A model generated the notes under the pieces. The model had not been told where the DNA came from. It made no database searches and saw nothing but the letters and a program-made list of their open reading frames with translations. A stretch of 64,000 bases of DNA from Stutzerimonas stutzeri (GTDB taxonomy: Bacteria; Pseudomonadota; Gammaproteobacteria; Pseudomonadales; Pseudomonadaceae): positions 372,001 through 436,000 of the forward strand of contig NZ_JAMOHZ010000005.1 of the NCBI RefSeq assembly GCF_024448715.1. Reading direction: 5' to 3'. Position numbers and translations under genes: made by a program. This document shows, one piece after another, positions 28,487 through 38,548 of this stretch (positions are counted from its first letter, which is position 1; each line of letters opens with the position of its first letter).

Positions 28487-29635
28487 TCAGGAACGGTTCG
28501 TAGCAATGGATGCCGTACCTGGCTCGGATTGCAATTCACGCACTGCGATGTAACGCTCGCTTCGGCGTGTGCGATCCATCACCTGCCCAACCAGTTGGCC
28601 GCAGGCTGCATCGATATCCTCGCCACGAGTGGTACGCACCGTCACATTGTGCCCGGCTTTGTGAAGGATGTCCTGAAAACGACGGATAGCATTGTTGCTT
28701 GGCCGCTCATATCCGGAATGCGGGAATGGATTGAAGGGAATCAGATTGATCTTGCAAGGAATTTTCGCCAGCAGCGCGATCATCTGCTCGGCATGCTCGG
28801 GTTGATCATTGATACCCTGCAAGAGCGTGTATTCGATGGTGAGAACCCGCTTTTCACCCAGATTGGAGATATAGCGCTGACATGCAGCGAGCAGCATCTC
28901 CAACGGATACTTCTTGTTAATCGGCACCAACTGGTCACGCAACGCATCGTTCGGTGCGTGTAGCGACAGCGCCAGCGATACATCGATAACCTTCGATAGC
29001 TCGTCGATCATCGGCACGACGCCAGAGGTCGACAGCGTCACCTTGCGTTTGGAGATACCGTACCCGAGGTCGTCCATCATGATCTGCATCGCAGCGACGA
29101 CATTATCGAAATTCAGCAACGGCTCACCCATGCCCATCATGACCACGTTAGTGATGGCGCGATCAACTTTGGCCGGAATAGTGCCGAACGATTTATTGGC
29201 AATCCACACTTGGCCGATCACTTCAGCTGCGGTGAGATTGCTGTTGAAGCCCTGTTTGCCGGTGGAGCAGAAACTGCAATCCAACGCACAACCAGCCTGG
29301 GAAGAAACACAAAGCGTGCCGCGCCCCCCCTGAGGGATATATACGGTTTCCACGCAGCTGCCCGAAGCCACGCGCACCACCCATTTGCGGGTGCCGTCGG
29401 TGGAAATGTCCTCACTGACGATCTCGGGGCCACGGATCTCGGCGGAGGCCTTGAGCTTTTCGCGCAAGGCCTTACCGATATTGCTCATGGCATCGAAATC
29501 ATCAACGCCAAAATGGTGAATCCACTTCATGACCTGGCCGGCACGAAAGCGCTTCTCCCCTATTGAATCGAAGAAGCTTTCCAACTGAGGCTGGGTCAGC
29601 CCCAGCAGATTCACTTTACCGGTCGTAGCAGTCAT
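28487..29635 (-). CDS. rlmN: 23S rRNA (A2503-C2) / tRNA (A37-C2) methyltransferase RlmN
   Basis: Radical SAM enzyme that methylates C2 of A2503 in 23S rRNA and A37 in some tRNAs. 382 residues. The [4Fe-4S] motif CALDCSFC (C116, C120, C123) and the C-terminal methyl-carrier Cys345 ([10 protein letters not shown]) are present, so it looks functional. N-terminal helix-hairpin region about 1-60. Start at [12 protein letters not shown] is 19 bases after ndk; longer frames to 29776 overlap ndk and lack family similarity. Confidence 0.96.
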   Translation of the reverse strand: MTATTGKVNLLGLTQPQLESFFDSIGEKRFRAGQVMKWIHHFGVDDFDAMSNIGKALREKLKASAEIRGPEIVSEDISTDGTRKWVVRVASGSCVETVYIPQGGRGTLCVSSQAGCALDCSFCSTGKQGFNSNLTAAEVIGQVWIANKSFGTIPAKVDRAITNVVMMGMGEPLLNFDNVVAAMQIMMDDLGYGISKRKVTLSTSGVVPMIDELSKVIDVSLALSLHAPNDALRDQLVPINKKYPLEMLLAACQRYISNLGEKRVLTIEYTLLQGINDQPEHAEQMIALLAKIPCKINLIPFNPFPHSGYERPSNNAIRRFQDILHKAGHNVTVRTTRGEDIDAACGQLVGQVMDRTRRSERYIAVRELQSEPGTASIATNRS

Positions 29636-29654
29636 CGGATTCACCTTCGCCTGA

Positions 29655-30086
29655 TCAGCGAATGCGGGCGCACACTTCGGTGGCAGAGAAGAAGTAAGCG
29701 ATTTCGCGAGCAGCGGACGCTTCGGAGTCGGAACCGTGAACAGCGTTCTCGTCGATGGAGACGGCGAAATCGGCACGGATGGTGCCTGGAGCAGCTTCCT
29801 TCGGATTGGTAGCGCCCATCAGCTCACGGTTCTTAGCGATGGCGTCTTCGCCCTCCAGAACCTGAACGATGACCGGACCGGAAACCATGAAAGCGACCAG
29901 ATCCTTGAAGAAGCCGCGCTCGCTGTGCTCAGCATAGAAACCGCCAGCCTCACGCTCGGACAGCTGGACCATCTTCGAAGCGACGATACGCAGTCCGGCT
30001 TTCTCGAAACGAGAAGTGATTTCGCCGATAACATTCTTGGCGACAGCGTCAGGCTTGATGATGGAGAAAGTGCGTTGCAGGGCCAT
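29655..30086 (-). CDS. ndk: Nucleoside diphosphate kinase
   Basis: Transfers the gamma phosphate of ATP to nucleoside diphosphates through a phosphohistidine. 143 residues, normal. Active-site His117 lies in NAVHGSDS; the N-terminal [15 protein letters not shown] is the family signature. CTGGAG lies ahead of the ATG. A consensus TATAAT inside a perfect palindrome (30128-30148) lies about 50 bases upstream and probably starts the transcript that continues into rlmN and pilF. Confidence 0.98.
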   Translation of the reverse strand: MALQRTFSIIKPDAVAKNVIGEITSRFEKAGLRIVASKMVQLSEREAGGFYAEHSERGFFKDLVAFMVSGPVIVQVLEGEDAIAKNRELMGATNPKEAAPGTIRADFAVSIDENAVHGSDSEASAAREIAYFFSATEVCARIR

Positions 30087-30127
30087 TTGAAACTCCAGAA
30101 AATCGATAAGTTAAAGCAAACAAGTAA

Positions 30128-30148
30128 ACCCGCGAATTATACGCGGGT
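30128..30148 (-). promoter_or_regulatory. ndk -10 box enclosed by a perfect palindrome
   Basis: Arms ACCCGCG (30128-30134) and CGCGGGT (30142-30148) flank AATTATA. On the minus strand the loop reads TATAAT (30141-30136), a consensus -10. The -35 region (TTATAT-like) is weak, as expected for a regulated promoter. Confidence 0.55.
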
Positions 30149-30230
30149 CGGGAAGAAAAATATAAGAGCAGCCTGAGGGGCAGGCAGACGATAGAAGCGA
30201 TGAAGGCTGGACGGCCAAACCTCAAGTACC

Positions 30231-30300
30231 GCAGGGTGGGCTTCAGCCCACCAGAGCCCTGCCGGTGGCGATGCAGGTGCGCTGAAGCCCACCCTACCCA
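30231..30300. repeat. 70-base inverted repeat of the GYAGGGTGGGC type (family B)
   Basis: Ends GGGTGGGCTTCAG (30234-30246) and CTGAAGCCCACCC (30283-30295) are exact 13-base complements. The left end alone also folds (GTGGGCT/AGCCCAC). It lies between iscX and ndk with no gene inside. A shorter relative is at 16734-16778. Confidence 0.7.
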
Positions 30301-30324
30301 AGGCTTACACTTGCCGCTGCTCTT

Positions 30325-30522
30325 CTAGACCTCTTCGATCCAGGCCGCCTGAATGGCCTCCAGAACCTTTTCACCACCGCGCGTCGGATCGTCGGAGAAT
30401 TCTGGCAGCTCCACTACCCAGCGGTGTAATTCGACAAAGTTCACGTAGCGGGGATCAACGTCCGGCTTGCGCTCGGCAAGTTCGATCGCGATGTCCAGCA
30501 CATCGGCCCATTTAAGCGTCAT
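30325..30522 (-). CDS. iscX: Fe-S assembly accessory protein IscX
   Basis: 65-residue acidic protein that binds IscS and iron and modulates cluster assembly. Family pattern intact: MTLKWADVLDIAIELAER, then DPRYVNFVELHRWVVELPEF and C-terminal ILEAIQAAW-type sequence (here VLEAIQAAWIEEV). Start at MTLKW is the family start; six upstream codons overlap the spacer. Last gene of the isc operon, 14 bases after fdx. Confidence 0.95.
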   Translation of the reverse strand: MTLKWADVLDIAIELAERKPDVDPRYVNFVELHRWVVELPEFSDDPTRGGEKVLEAIQAAWIEEV

Positions 30523-30536
30523 GCATAACCTCGCCT

Positions 30537-30875
30537 TCAATGGCCTTCAGAAACTTGATTGATCGTGTACTTGGGAATCTCGACCACTAGATCGACATCC
30601 GCAACCGCAGCCTGGCAGGAAAGTCGTGACGTAGGCTCGAGCCCCCACGCTTTATCCAGCATGTCATCTTCCAACTCATCGGACGCTTCCAGCGAAGCGA
30701 AACCCTCTCGAACCACGATGTGACAAGTAGTACAGGCACAAGATTTTTCACACGCATGCTCGATATCGATACCGTTACGCAGCGCGGCATCAAGCACCGT
30801 TTCACCGGGCTGCGCTTCGACGACCGCTCCCTCCGGGCAGTGGTCGACGTGAGGCAGGAAAACAATCTGCGGCAT
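30537..30875 (-). CDS. fdx: Isc-type [2Fe-2S] ferredoxin
   Basis: Electron donor in Fe-S cluster assembly. 112 residues. Cluster ligands C42, C48, C51 (ACEKSCACTTC) and C87 (LSCQA) are in the adrenodoxin-like pattern. Start choice: ATG at 30875 has GAGGAA 8 bases upstream and begins MPQIVFLPH as in E. coli Fdx; an ATG at 30884 overlapping the hscA stop is possible. Confidence 0.96.
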   Translation of the reverse strand: MPQIVFLPHVDHCPEGAVVEAQPGETVLDAALRNGIDIEHACEKSCACTTCHIVVREGFASLEASDELEDDMLDKAWGLEPTSRLSCQAAVADVDLVVEIPKYTINQVSEGH

Positions 30876-30880
30876 CTGGG

Positions 30881-32743
30881 TCATTCCTCAATATCATTAA
30901 GCCGCCGTCCGGCCAGTGCGGCCTTGACAGTGGAATCTAGCCGGCGCGCAGCAAAGGCGTCGGTAATCTGGCTCAGGCGCTTGACCTGACGCTCGACGGC
31001 AACACCATCCTGACCGCCGAGTAGCTCACGCAGCGCCTGCATCTGCGACTCGATAGCTATGCGCTCTTCTGTGCTGAGCAAACGCTCGCCATCCGCCTCC
31101 AGGGCAGCCTCCACCGCCTCGAGCAAGCGCTGCCCATCGACCAGCTGTTCGCGCAACGCACGGGCTGCCTTGTCTTCGCTAGCCTTATGGAACGAATCTT
31201 CGAGCATGCGAGCAATCTCGCCATCAGTCAGGCCGTAGGACGGCTTCACTTGAATGCTCGATTCGACGCCGGATGCGAGCTCACGGGCAGAGACGCTAAG
31301 AAGGCCGTCAGCATCGACCTGAAAGGTGACGCGAATCTTCGCCGCACCGGCGACCATAGACGGAATGCCACGCAACTCGAAGCGAGCCAGTGATCGACAG
31401 TCGGTGATGAGCTCGCGTTCGCCTTGCAGCACGTGGATCATCATGGCCGACTGACCATCCTTGTAGGTGGTGAAATCCTGCGCGCGCGCGACCGGGATGG
31501 TGGTGTTGCGCGGAATGATTTTCTCCATCAAACCGCCCATGGTTTCCAGCCCCAGCGACAGCGGAATCACATCGAGCAGCAGCAGCTCTTCGCCATCGCG
31601 ATTGTTGCCAGCAAGGGTCTCGGCTTGAATGGCCGCACCAATGGCGACGACCTGATCGGGGTCGATATCCGTAAGCGGCTGTCTTCCGAACATCTCACCA
31701 ACCAACTCTCGGACCCGCGGCACCCGCGTGGAGCCACCAACCATCACCACGGCATGAACTTCTTCCAGCTCAACAGCCGAATCACGCAATGCCCGTCGAC
31801 AGGACTTGAGGCTGCGAGCGATCATCGGATCAATGAGCTCGTTGAATGCAGTGCGTGTCAGAACGCCCTGCCAACCGGCATAACGCACCTCGACGGACTC
31901 TGCATTACTAAGCTGTTCCTTGGCGTCGCAGGCGATCTTCAGCACCTCGCGCTGAGCACCCGGATCGAGGTCAGCGCAAGCCCCTGCCTGAGCCAGCACC
32001 CAGCCCGCAATCGCATGATCGAAATCATCGCCACCGAGAGCCGTGTCACCACCCGTGGCCAGCACCTCGAACACGCCCTTCGTCAAGCGCAGGATAGAGA
32101 TATCAAAGGTTCCGCCACCCAGGTCGTAGATCGCTACAACACCTTCGGCCTGACGGTCCAGACCATAGGCGACGGCAGCGGCAGTGGGCTCATTGAGCAG
32201 ACGCAGCACGTTGAGGTTCGCCAGTCGTGCAGCATCCTTGGTCGCCTGTCGCTGGGCATCGTCGAAGTATGCCGGTACCGTAATCACAGCGCCGACCAGC
32301 TCGCCGCCCAGCACCGCTTCGGCACGCTCGCGCAACGCACGAAGGATCTCGGCGGAAATCTCCACCGGACTCTTGGCGCCCTGTACCGTCTCGATGAATG
32401 GCATTTGCGACTGCCCTTCGCTGAACCGATAAGGCAGTTGTCCGCCCAGTTGCTTCACGTCACCGACACCACGCCCCATGAGGCGCTTTACCGAGATGAC
32501 GGTATTCAGCGGATCGATAGCGGCAGCCCGCTTGGCGCCGCCGCCAACCTCGACACGGTCAGCGTGATAGCGCACCGCGGAAGGCAGAATAACTTCACCA
32601 TCGCTGTCAGCCAGCGGCGCCGTGATACCGCTGCGCAACGCTGCAACAAGTGAATTGGTAGTGCCCAAATCGATACCAACCGCCAGGCGACGCTGGTGAG
32701 GTTGCGGGCTTTGTCCGGGCTCAGCTATCTGAAGTAAGGCCAT
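30881..32743 (-). CDS. hscA: Hsp70-type chaperone HscA
   Basis: Dedicated Hsp70 that, with HscB, helps transfer clusters from IscU to targets by binding the LPPVK motif. 620 residues. ATPase domain: [14 protein letters not shown] (about 23-36), [13 protein letters not shown] (about 205-217), [17 protein letters not shown] (about 345-361). The substrate domain begins about 395. I start at [10 protein letters not shown]; the longer frame to 32896 would run back into hscB. Gap to hscB is 41 bases. Confidence 0.97.
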   Translation of the reverse strand: MALLQIAEPGQSPQPHQRRLAVGIDLGTTNSLVAALRSGITAPLADSDGEVILPSAVRYHADRVEVGGGAKRAAAIDPLNTVISVKRLMGRGVGDVKQLGGQLPYRFSEGQSQMPFIETVQGAKSPVEISAEILRALRERAEAVLGGELVGAVITVPAYFDDAQRQATKDAARLANLNVLRLLNEPTAAAVAYGLDRQAEGVVAIYDLGGGTFDISILRLTKGVFEVLATGGDTALGGDDFDHAIAGWVLAQAGACADLDPGAQREVLKIACDAKEQLSNAESVEVRYAGWQGVLTRTAFNELIDPMIARSLKSCRRALRDSAVELEEVHAVVMVGGSTRVPRVRELVGEMFGRQPLTDIDPDQVVAIGAAIQAETLAGNNRDGEELLLLDVIPLSLGLETMGGLMEKIIPRNTTIPVARAQDFTTYKDGQSAMMIHVLQGERELITDCRSLARFELRGIPSMVAGAAKIRVTFQVDADGLLSVSARELASGVESSIQVKPSYGLTDGEIARMLEDSFHKASEDKAARALREQLVDGQRLLEAVEAALEADGERLLSTEERIAIESQMQALRELLGGQDGVAVERQVKRLSQITDAFAARRLDSTVKAALAGRRLNDIEE

Positions 32744-32784
32744 GTCTGTCTGATGTCGGGCGCAGCGTGTGGCGCTACGCAGGG

Positions 32785-33306
32785 TTAATCGTCGAGGCGC
32801 TCTTCCAATTGGCGCACTTCCTGGGACAGCTTGTCGAGGAACTGCATCCGACGCACCAACCGCTCCGCCTGCTCTCGCTGCGTCTCGTCCTGCCATACGC
32901 GGGAGAACGAATCGTTGAGGTCCTGCTGAGCAACTTTGAGGCGAGCCTTGAAGACCGCGACGCCAGCGATATTCGCCTCGTCATGTAGCTCTTCCAGTTC
33001 TTCTCGCCAGTGCATCTGCTGCATAAGGAAGGCGGGGTCCTGAACGGTCGCCTCCAGCGGCATCTCTCGCCCTTGCAGCGTCAGCAAATACCGGGCTCGA
33101 CGCGACGGGCTCTTCAAGGTCTGATAGGCCTCGTTCAGATTTGCCGAACGCTCGATTGCATGGCGCTGCTCAGTTTCGCCCGCGTCGGCAAACCGATCGG
33201 GATGGACTTTGCGCGCCAACTCGCGATAACGGCCCGACAACATGTCGAGATCGACGTCGAAGGCAGGCTGAAGCTCGAACAACGCGTAATGACAGGGAAT
33301 TCCCAC
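32785..33306 (-). CDS. hscB: J-domain co-chaperone HscB, GTG start
   Basis: Co-chaperone bringing IscU to HscA. 173 residues. N-terminal J domain with HPDRF (about 33-37) and C-terminal three-helix IscU-binding domain (about 85-170). I start at GTG 33306 because GAGGA lies just upstream, it is 7 bases after the iscA stop, and [14 protein letters not shown] matches the family N-terminus. The ATG at 33351 would lie inside iscA. Confidence 0.92.
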   Translation of the reverse strand: MGIPCHYALFELQPAFDVDLDMLSGRYRELARKVHPDRFADAGETEQRHAIERSANLNEAYQTLKSPSRRARYLLTLQGREMPLEATVQDPAFLMQQMHWREELEELHDEANIAGVAVFKARLKVAQQDLNDSFSRVWQDETQREQAERLVRRMQFLDKLSQEVRQLEERLDD

Positions 33307-33313
33307 AGCGTCC

Positions 33314-33637
33314 TCAGATGTTGAAGCTTTCGCCGCAGCCGCACTCGCCACGAACGTTGGGGTTGTTGAACTTGAAGCCTTCGTTCAGCCCCTCACGCAC
33401 GAAGTCGAGCTCGGTTCCGTCGAGGTAAACCAGGCTCTTCGGATCGATGATGACCTTGACGCCGTGATTGTCGAAGATTGAATCCTCAGCGGCCGCCTCA
33501 TCAACGAATTCGAGCACGTACGCCAAACCGGAACAGCCTGTGGTGCGTACGCCCAACCGGACGCCAAGACCCTTGCCGCGCCCATCGAGGGAGCGGCGCA
33601 CGTGATCGGCGGCAGCGGTCGTCATGCTGATAGCCAT
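33314..33637 (-). CDS. iscA: A-type Fe-S carrier IscA
   Basis: 107-residue A-type carrier that receives clusters and passes them to apoproteins. The three Cys ligands are present: C35 ([13 protein letters not shown]) and C99/C101 (GECGCGESF). Eleven bases after iscU and 7 before hscB, all in the iscR operon. Confidence 0.97.
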   Translation of the reverse strand: MAISMTTAAADHVRRSLDGRGKGLGVRLGVRTTGCSGLAYVLEFVDEAAAEDSIFDNHGVKVIIDPKSLVYLDGTELDFVREGLNEGFKFNNPNVRGECGCGESFNI

Positions 33638-33648
33638 CGATACCTCCT

Positions 33649-34041
33649 TCAGACCTGTGGCAACCCTTTTTTCTCGCGATAATCGCGAACGGCCGCCTTG
33701 ATGGCATCCTCTGCTAATACCGAGCAGTGGATCTTCACTGGTGGCAGTGCCAATTCTTCGGCCAGCTGAGTGTTCTTGATGGTTTCAGCCTCCTCCAGCG
33801 TCTTGCCCTTCATCCACTCAGTAGCGAGGGAGCTGGAGGCGATGGCCGAACCGCAACCGTAAGTCTTGAACTTGGCGTCTTCGATGATGCCCTGCTCGTT
33901 GACCTTGATCTGCAAACGCATCACATCGCCGCAGGCCGGGGCGCCGACCATGCCGGTGCCGATGGAAGGATCCTCAGCGTCGAACTTGCCGACGTTGCGG
34001 GGATTTTCGTAATGGTCAATGACCTTGTCACTGTATGCCAT
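33649..34041 (-). CDS. iscU: Fe-S scaffold protein IscU
   Basis: 130-residue scaffold on which IscS-derived sulfur and iron form a [2Fe-2S] cluster. Ligands C37 (PACGD, with D39), C63 (YGCGSA) and C106 (IHCSVLA) are present, as is the HscA-binding LPPVK (99-103). The spacing to iscS is 50 bases. All elements for function are intact. Confidence 0.98.
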   Translation of the reverse strand: MAYSDKVIDHYENPRNVGKFDAEDPSIGTGMVGAPACGDVMRLQIKVNEQGIIEDAKFKTYGCGSAIASSSLATEWMKGKTLEEAETIKNTQLAEELALPPVKIHCSVLAEDAIKAAVRDYREKKGLPQV

Positions 34042-34091
34042 GGTGCAATCCTCATTGAATCAGGCTATGCGGAACTCGACGACTCATTGGG

Positions 34092-35306
34092 TCAGTGGGC
34101 TGCCCACTCGACCTGCGAGATATCGACGCCATCCTTGAACATGTCCCACAAGGGTGAAAGCTCACGCAATTTCGTTACCGCCTCGCTGACCTTCTGCGCG
34201 GCGTAGTCGACTTCTTCTTCGGTAGTGAAGCGGCCGAAAGTGAAACGGATCGAGCTGTGTGCCAGTTCGTCATTGCGACCCAGCGCTCGGAGTACGTAGG
34301 ACGGCTCCAGCGAAGCGGAGGTGCAGGCCGAACCCGAAGAAACCGCCAAGTCCTTGAGCGCCATGATCAGCGACTCGCCTTCCACGTAGTTGAAGCTCAA
34401 GTTCAGGTTGTGCGGAACGCGGGACGTCATGCTGCCGTTCACGTAGAGCTCTTCGAGATGCTCGACCTGCTTGAAGAAGCGATCGCGCAGCGAGCGGATT
34501 CGCTCGTTCTCTGCCGCCATTTCTTCCTTGGCGATACGGAACGCTTCACCCATGCCTACCGACTGATGCGCTGCCAGCGTACCCGAACGCATACCGCGCT
34601 CATGGCCACCACCGTGCATCTGCGCTTCCAGACGCACCCGCGGCTTGCGGCGGACATAGAGCGCGCCGACGCCTTTGGGGCCGTAAGTCTTGTGTGCCGA
34701 GAACGACATCAGATCGACCTTCATCGCCTCCAGATCGATCTCGACTTTGCCGGTGGACTGAGCGGCGTCGACATGGAACAGCACGCCACGGGAGCGAGTG
34801 AGCTCACCGATAGCGGCGATATCGTTGATCGTTCCGATCTCGTTATTCACATGCATGATGGAGACCAGCACAGTGTCATCGCGCATGGCCGCTTCGACCA
34901 TTGCCGGAGTGATTACGCCGTCTTCGCCCGGCTCAATGTACGTAACTTCGAACCCTTCACGCTCGAGCTGACGGGTCGTATCAAGAACGGCTTTATGCTC
35001 GATCTTGCTGGTGATGATGTGTTTACCCTTCGACGCATAGAAATGCGCGACCCCTTTGATCGCCAAGTTGTCCGACTCGGTCGCACCAGAGGTCCAGACG
35101 ATTTCGCGAGGATCTGCATTGACCAGCTCTGCAACCTGGCGACGGGCATTCTCAACGGCTTCTTCCGCCTTCCAACCAAATGCGTGAGAGCGCGAAGCCG
35201 GATTACCGAAGTTACCTTCGGCGGTAAGGCACTCGACCATTTTCTCGGCAACGCGAGGATCGACCGGTGTGGTAGCAGAGTAGTCCAGGTAAATCGGCAA
35301 CTTCAT
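34092..35306 (-). CDS. iscS: Cysteine desulfurase IscS
   Basis: PLP enzyme releasing sulfur from cysteine as a persulfide for Fe-S clusters and thio-tRNA modification. 404 residues. PLP Lys lies in [16 protein letters not shown] (about 203-218), and the mobile-loop catalytic Cys in [14 protein letters not shown] (about 323-336). IscR precedes it by 30 bases on the same transcript. Confidence 0.98.
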   Translation of the reverse strand: MKLPIYLDYSATTPVDPRVAEKMVECLTAEGNFGNPASRSHAFGWKAEEAVENARRQVAELVNADPREIVWTSGATESDNLAIKGVAHFYASKGKHIITSKIEHKAVLDTTRQLEREGFEVTYIEPGEDGVITPAMVEAAMRDDTVLVSIMHVNNEIGTINDIAAIGELTRSRGVLFHVDAAQSTGKVEIDLEAMKVDLMSFSAHKTYGPKGVGALYVRRKPRVRLEAQMHGGGHERGMRSGTLAAHQSVGMGEAFRIAKEEMAAENERIRSLRDRFFKQVEHLEELYVNGSMTSRVPHNLNLSFNYVEGESLIMALKDLAVSSGSACTSASLEPSYVLRALGRNDELAHSSIRFTFGRFTTEEEVDYAAQKVSEAVTKLRELSPLWDMFKDGVDISQVEWAAH

Positions 35307-35336
35307 CAGGTATCTCCTATCAGGCAGTCGTCCCGC

Positions 35337-35828
35337 TCATTCAACGGCGGACGCTTCGATCTTATCCAGTCGCGGAGTCTGGCCATTGGCGCGGCGCATA
35401 TCCTGGCGCAGTGCAACCTCCTGAACCTCGCGGCGCATCACCAGATCCGCCAGACTGATACCGCTTAGAAATTCGTGAATCTGCTGGCTCAAATCGCACC
35501 ATAAATGATGGGTCAGACAGGTATCACCCGAATGACAGTCGCCCAATCCCTGACAGCGAGTGGCATCGACTGACTCGTTGACCGCATCAATGACTTGGGC
35601 CACTTGAATACCAGCCATCTCTCGAGAGAGCTGGTAGCCCCCGCCCGGCCCGCGAACGCTTGTCACCAGACTGCCACGGCGCAGTTTGGCGAATAGCTGT
35701 TCGAGATAGGAAAGCGAGATGCCTTGCCGCTCGGAAATATCCGCAAGGGATACCGGCCCGTGTTGCGCATGGAGCGCAAGGTCGAGCATCGCAGTGACGG
35801 CGTAACGGCCTTTAGTAGTCAATCGCAT
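35337..35828 (-). CDS. iscR: Fe-S-sensing transcriptional regulator IscR
   Basis: Rrf2-family regulator that represses the isc operon when it carries a [2Fe-2S] cluster. 163 residues: winged helix (about 1-75, [20 protein letters not shown]) and cluster ligands C92, C98, C104 and H107 ([18 protein letters not shown]), all present. A type 1 IscR site overlaps its promoter (35868-35892), so autorepression is well supported. Confidence 0.97.
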   Translation of the reverse strand: MRLTTKGRYAVTAMLDLALHAQHGPVSLADISERQGISLSYLEQLFAKLRRGSLVTSVRGPGGGYQLSREMAGIQVAQVIDAVNESVDATRCQGLGDCHSGDTCLTHHLWCDLSQQIHEFLSGISLADLVMRREVQEVALRQDMRRANGQTPRLDKIEASAVE

Positions 35829-35832
35829 CGGT

Positions 35833-35860
35833 TTGCACCAAGCATCATGGTTTGATGCAA
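35833..35860. promoter_or_regulatory. 9-base dyad between isc promoter and iscR start
   Basis: TTGCACCAA (35833-35841) faces TTGATGCAA (35852-35860), complementary at 8 of 9 positions across 10 bases. It reaches from the -10 box to within 5 bases of the iscR ATG. Confidence 0.4.
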
Positions 35861-35892
35861 GTATGCAATACCCGAGTATTTAGATCAACTAT
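35860..35892 (-). promoter_or_regulatory. isc promoter with IscR type 1 operator
   Basis: Minus-strand -35 TTGATC (35888-35883), 17 bases, -10 CATACT (35865-35860). A 25-base sequence at 35892-35868 starting ATAGTTGATC and ending TACTCGGGTAT matches the known type 1 IscR consensus and covers the -35 and spacer. Confidence 0.85.
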
Positions 35893-35993
35893 AAGACCTA
35901 TTAAAGCGCTCGGACATAGCAGCGTAAGAGGGAAAGACGCAGCAGCGATCAGCGGGCGGCACGCATAATAGCAGCCCGGTTGGCCGGCCGCAC

Positions 35994-36773
35994 TCAGGGA
36001 CGCGCCTCGTCACCGCCGTCCTTAATCTCGGCAAAATCCTCTTCGCGCAACTCAGGCATTTTCTTCGCACAGTAGTCGCTGCCTAGCGCCGTCAATGCCT
36101 TGCACATACCTTCCATACGCTCCTCGACAGCCTGGACGTGATCGAGCAGCTGGCCAATGGCCCGCGCCACCGGGTCGGGCATGTCTTCGGTCACGCCGTA
36201 GGCATCGAAGCCGATCTTTTCGGCGATAGCCTTGCGCTTGGCTTCCTGAACGTCGTCCGACTTGACGATAACGCGACCTGGAATCCCGACAGCAGTAGCG
36301 CCAGCCGGAATCGCCCGGGTAACGACCGCATTGGAGCCGACCTTAGCCCCTGCGCCGACCGTGAACGGGCCAAGAATCTTCGCCCCCGCACCAACGATCA
36401 CACCATCTTCGAGCGTGGGGTGGCGCTTACCCTTGTTCCAGCTGGTGCCACCCAGGGTCACCCCATGATAAAGCGTCACATCGTCACCGATTTGGGCGGT
36501 CTCGCCGATGACGATGCCCATCCCGTGATCGATAAAGAAACGCCGACCGATCTGCGCCCCCGGATGGATCTCGATCCCGGTTAGCCAGCGCGCCAAATTC
36601 GACGTCATCCGCGCCAACCATTTGCAATCGCTTACCCACAACCAATGGGAAACCCGGTGAAACCAGACAGCGTGCAGACCTGGATAGCAGGTGACTACCT
36701 CGAACGCATTACGCGCTGCCGGATCGCGATGAAAGACGCTCTGGATATCTTCGCGCATGCGTTCGAACATCAA
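35994..36773 (-). CDS. cysE: Serine O-acetyltransferase
   Basis: Makes O-acetylserine, the first step of cysteine synthesis, and thus supplies sulfur for IscS. 259 residues. Left-handed beta-helix hexapeptide repeats cover about 70-180, with the catalytic [18 protein letters not shown] (about 94-111) and [16 protein letters not shown]. The C-terminus is longer than the sulfur-binding minimal form but has no terminal Ile, so its CysK tail is not obvious. ATGA overlap with trmJ couples them. Confidence 0.96.
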   Translation of the reverse strand: MMFERMREDIQSVFHRDPAARNAFEVVTCYPGLHAVWFHRVSHWLWVSDCKWLARMTSNLARWLTGIEIHPGAQIGRRFFIDHGMGIVIGETAQIGDDVTLYHGVTLGGTSWNKGKRHPTLEDGVIVGAGAKILGPFTVGAGAKVGSNAVVTRAIPAGATAVGIPGRVIVKSDDVQEAKRKAIAEKIGFDAYGVTEDMPDPVARAIGQLLDHVQAVEERMEGMCKALTALGSDYCAKKMPELREEDFAEIKDGGDEARP

Positions 36774-37546
36774 TCTGATCTCCGCTTATGGGGTTCGCCG
36801 CGGACGGCTTTCTGGGTTTCGGTAAGAATTCCGCGCAGGATGTTCATCTCCAGCCTGCTTATACCGCTGCGACCGTAGAGCCTGCGCAGTCGCGGCATCA
36901 GGTGCCGGGGTTTCTCAGGGTCGAGAAAACCTATATCGATTAGCGTCTGCTCAAGATGTCCATAGTAATGCTCGAGCTCGTCCGCAGTTACCGGCTGCGC
37001 ATTGAGCATTGAGGTGGTTTCAAGCCTCTCTATCTTGCTCGGCTGGCCGCTCGCCGCCAACCATGCCATACGCACCTCGTAGGCAAGCACCTGAACCGCC
37101 GCAGCCAGATTCAGCGAACTGAAATTCGGATCGGACGGAATGTGCACATGATACTGACAACGCTGAAGCTCCTCATTGGTCAGCCCGGCATACTCGCGCC
37201 CGAACACCAATGCGACCTCGCCGCCCCGCTCGACCTGCTCCAAGCAGACCGAACCGGTTTCACGCGGATCCAACAGCGGCCAGGGTATGCGCCGATCACG
37301 GGCACTGGTGCCCAATACTAGATTGCAACCCACCAAGGCCTCTTCAAGCGTCGCCACTACCTGCGCCGAATCGAGAATATCCGTCGCGCCAGATGCGCGC
37401 GCAATGGCATTCGGGCTAGGGAAATCCTCTGGGTCCACCAGAACCAACCGGGACAACCCCATATTTTTCATAGCCCTGGCCGCGCCACCGATGTTGCCGG
37501 CGTGACTGGTATTGACCAATACCACACGAATGTTCTGAAGCGACAC
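36770..37546 (-). CDS. trmJ: tRNA (Cm32/Um32) methyltransferase TrmJ, GTG start
   Basis: SPOUT-family enzyme that 2'-O-methylates residue 32 of several tRNAs. 258 residues. The knotted SAM domain (about 1-165) has [19 protein letters not shown] (about 10-28), [21 protein letters not shown] and [16 protein letters not shown]. The C-terminal helical tail includes [20 protein letters not shown] start at GTG 37546 because the sequence from [14 protein letters not shown] is the family start; upstream codons to 37759 reach across the suhB promoter region. Confidence 0.93.
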   Translation of the reverse strand: MSLQNIRVVLVNTSHAGNIGGAARAMKNMGLSRLVLVDPEDFPSPNAIARASGATDILDSAQVVATLEEALVGCNLVLGTSARDRRIPWPLLDPRETGSVCLEQVERGGEVALVFGREYAGLTNEELQRCQYHVHIPSDPNFSSLNLAAAVQVLAYEVRMAWLAASGQPSKIERLETTSMLNAQPVTADELEHYYGHLEQTLIDIGFLDPEKPRHLMPRLRRLYGRSGISRLEMNILRGILTETQKAVRGEPHKRRSD

Positions 37547-37691
37547 TGTCTTTCTCGTAGGAAAACAAAACGAAAGCTTACAGGAAGCGCCCGCGCCTTC
37601 GCTATTGGCCGTCCCGACGACTCCAGCGCAACATCCGACAAGCTTTCTGATAGAATTGCCGGCTTTCTTTAAACGACCAGGTATTTGATCG

Positions 37692-38507
37692 ATGCAGCCC
37701 ATGCTGAATATCGCGCTGCGCGCCGCCCGTAGCGCCGGCGAAATGATTGTTCGTTCCACCGAGCGCCTGGACGTGATCTCGGTTAGCGAAAAGGACGCGC
37801 GTGATTACGTCTCCGAAATCGATCGCACCGCGGAGCAATTGATCATTGCGGCGCTGCGCAAGGCCTATCCGAACCACGGCATTCTTGGTGAGGAAGGCGG
37901 CCTATTGGAGGGCAGCGGAGACGGTGCAGACTATCTATGGGTAATCGACCCGCTGGATGGCACCACCAACTTTCTGCGTGGCGTCCCGCATTATGCAGTG
38001 AGCATCGCCTGCAAATATCGCGGCCGTCTCGAGCATGCCGTGGTCCTCGACCCGGTGCGCCAGGAAGAATTCACTGCGAGCCGCGGCCGCGGTGCCGCAC
38101 TCAACGGTCGCCGCCTGCGTGTAGGCACGCGTAAAAGCCTTGAAGGCGCCCTGCTCGGCACCGGCTTTCCGTTCCGTGATGGACAGATGGACAACCTGGA
38201 CAGCTACCTCAGCATGTTCCGCAGCCTGGTTGGCCAGACCGCAGGCTTGCGTCGCGCTGGCGCGGCAAGCCTGGATCTTGCCTATGTCGCCGCTGGTCGT
38301 TACGACGCCTTCTGGGAGTTCGGACTTTCCGAATGGGACATGGCCGCCGGTGCGCTACTGATTCAGGAGGCGGGCGGCCTGGTCAGCGACTTCAGCGGTA
38401 GCCACGACTTCCTCGAAAAAGGCCAGATCGTCGCTGGCAACACCAAATGCTTCAAGGCTGTACTGACTGCAATCCAGCCGCACTTGACACCTTCACTGAA
38501 GCGCTAG
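37692..38507 (+). CDS. suhB: Inositol-1-monophosphatase SuhB
   Basis: Phosphatase and, in gammaproteobacteria, a NusA-binding factor of the rRNA antitermination complex. 271 residues. Metal and catalytic motifs intact: GEEGG (about 65-69), WVIDPLDGTTNF (about 82-93) and SEWDMAAGALLIQEAGG (about 215-231). Divergent from trmJ across 145 bases. AGG lies upstream of the ATG. It ends in a bidirectional terminator. Confidence 0.97.
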   Translation: MQPMLNIALRAARSAGEMIVRSTERLDVISVSEKDARDYVSEIDRTAEQLIIAALRKAYPNHGILGEEGGLLEGSGDGADYLWVIDPLDGTTNFLRGVPHYAVSIACKYRGRLEHAVVLDPVRQEEFTASRGRGAALNGRRLRVGTRKSLEGALLGTGFPFRDGQMDNLDSYLSMFRSLVGQTAGLRRAGAASLDLAYVAAGRYDAFWEFGLSEWDMAAGALLIQEAGGLVSDFSGSHDFLEKGQIVAGNTKCFKAVLTAIQPHLTPSLKR

Positions 38508-38512
38508 GAAGC

Positions 38513-38540
38513 AAAAAAAACGCCCAGATGGGCGTTTTTT
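38513..38540. terminator. Bidirectional terminator between suhB and the glycine-zipper gene
   Basis: CGCCC/GGGCG stem (38521-38525/38530-38534) with AGAT loop, flanked by eight A and six T, serving both strands. Confidence 0.92.
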
Positions 38541-38548
38541 ATACCAGC

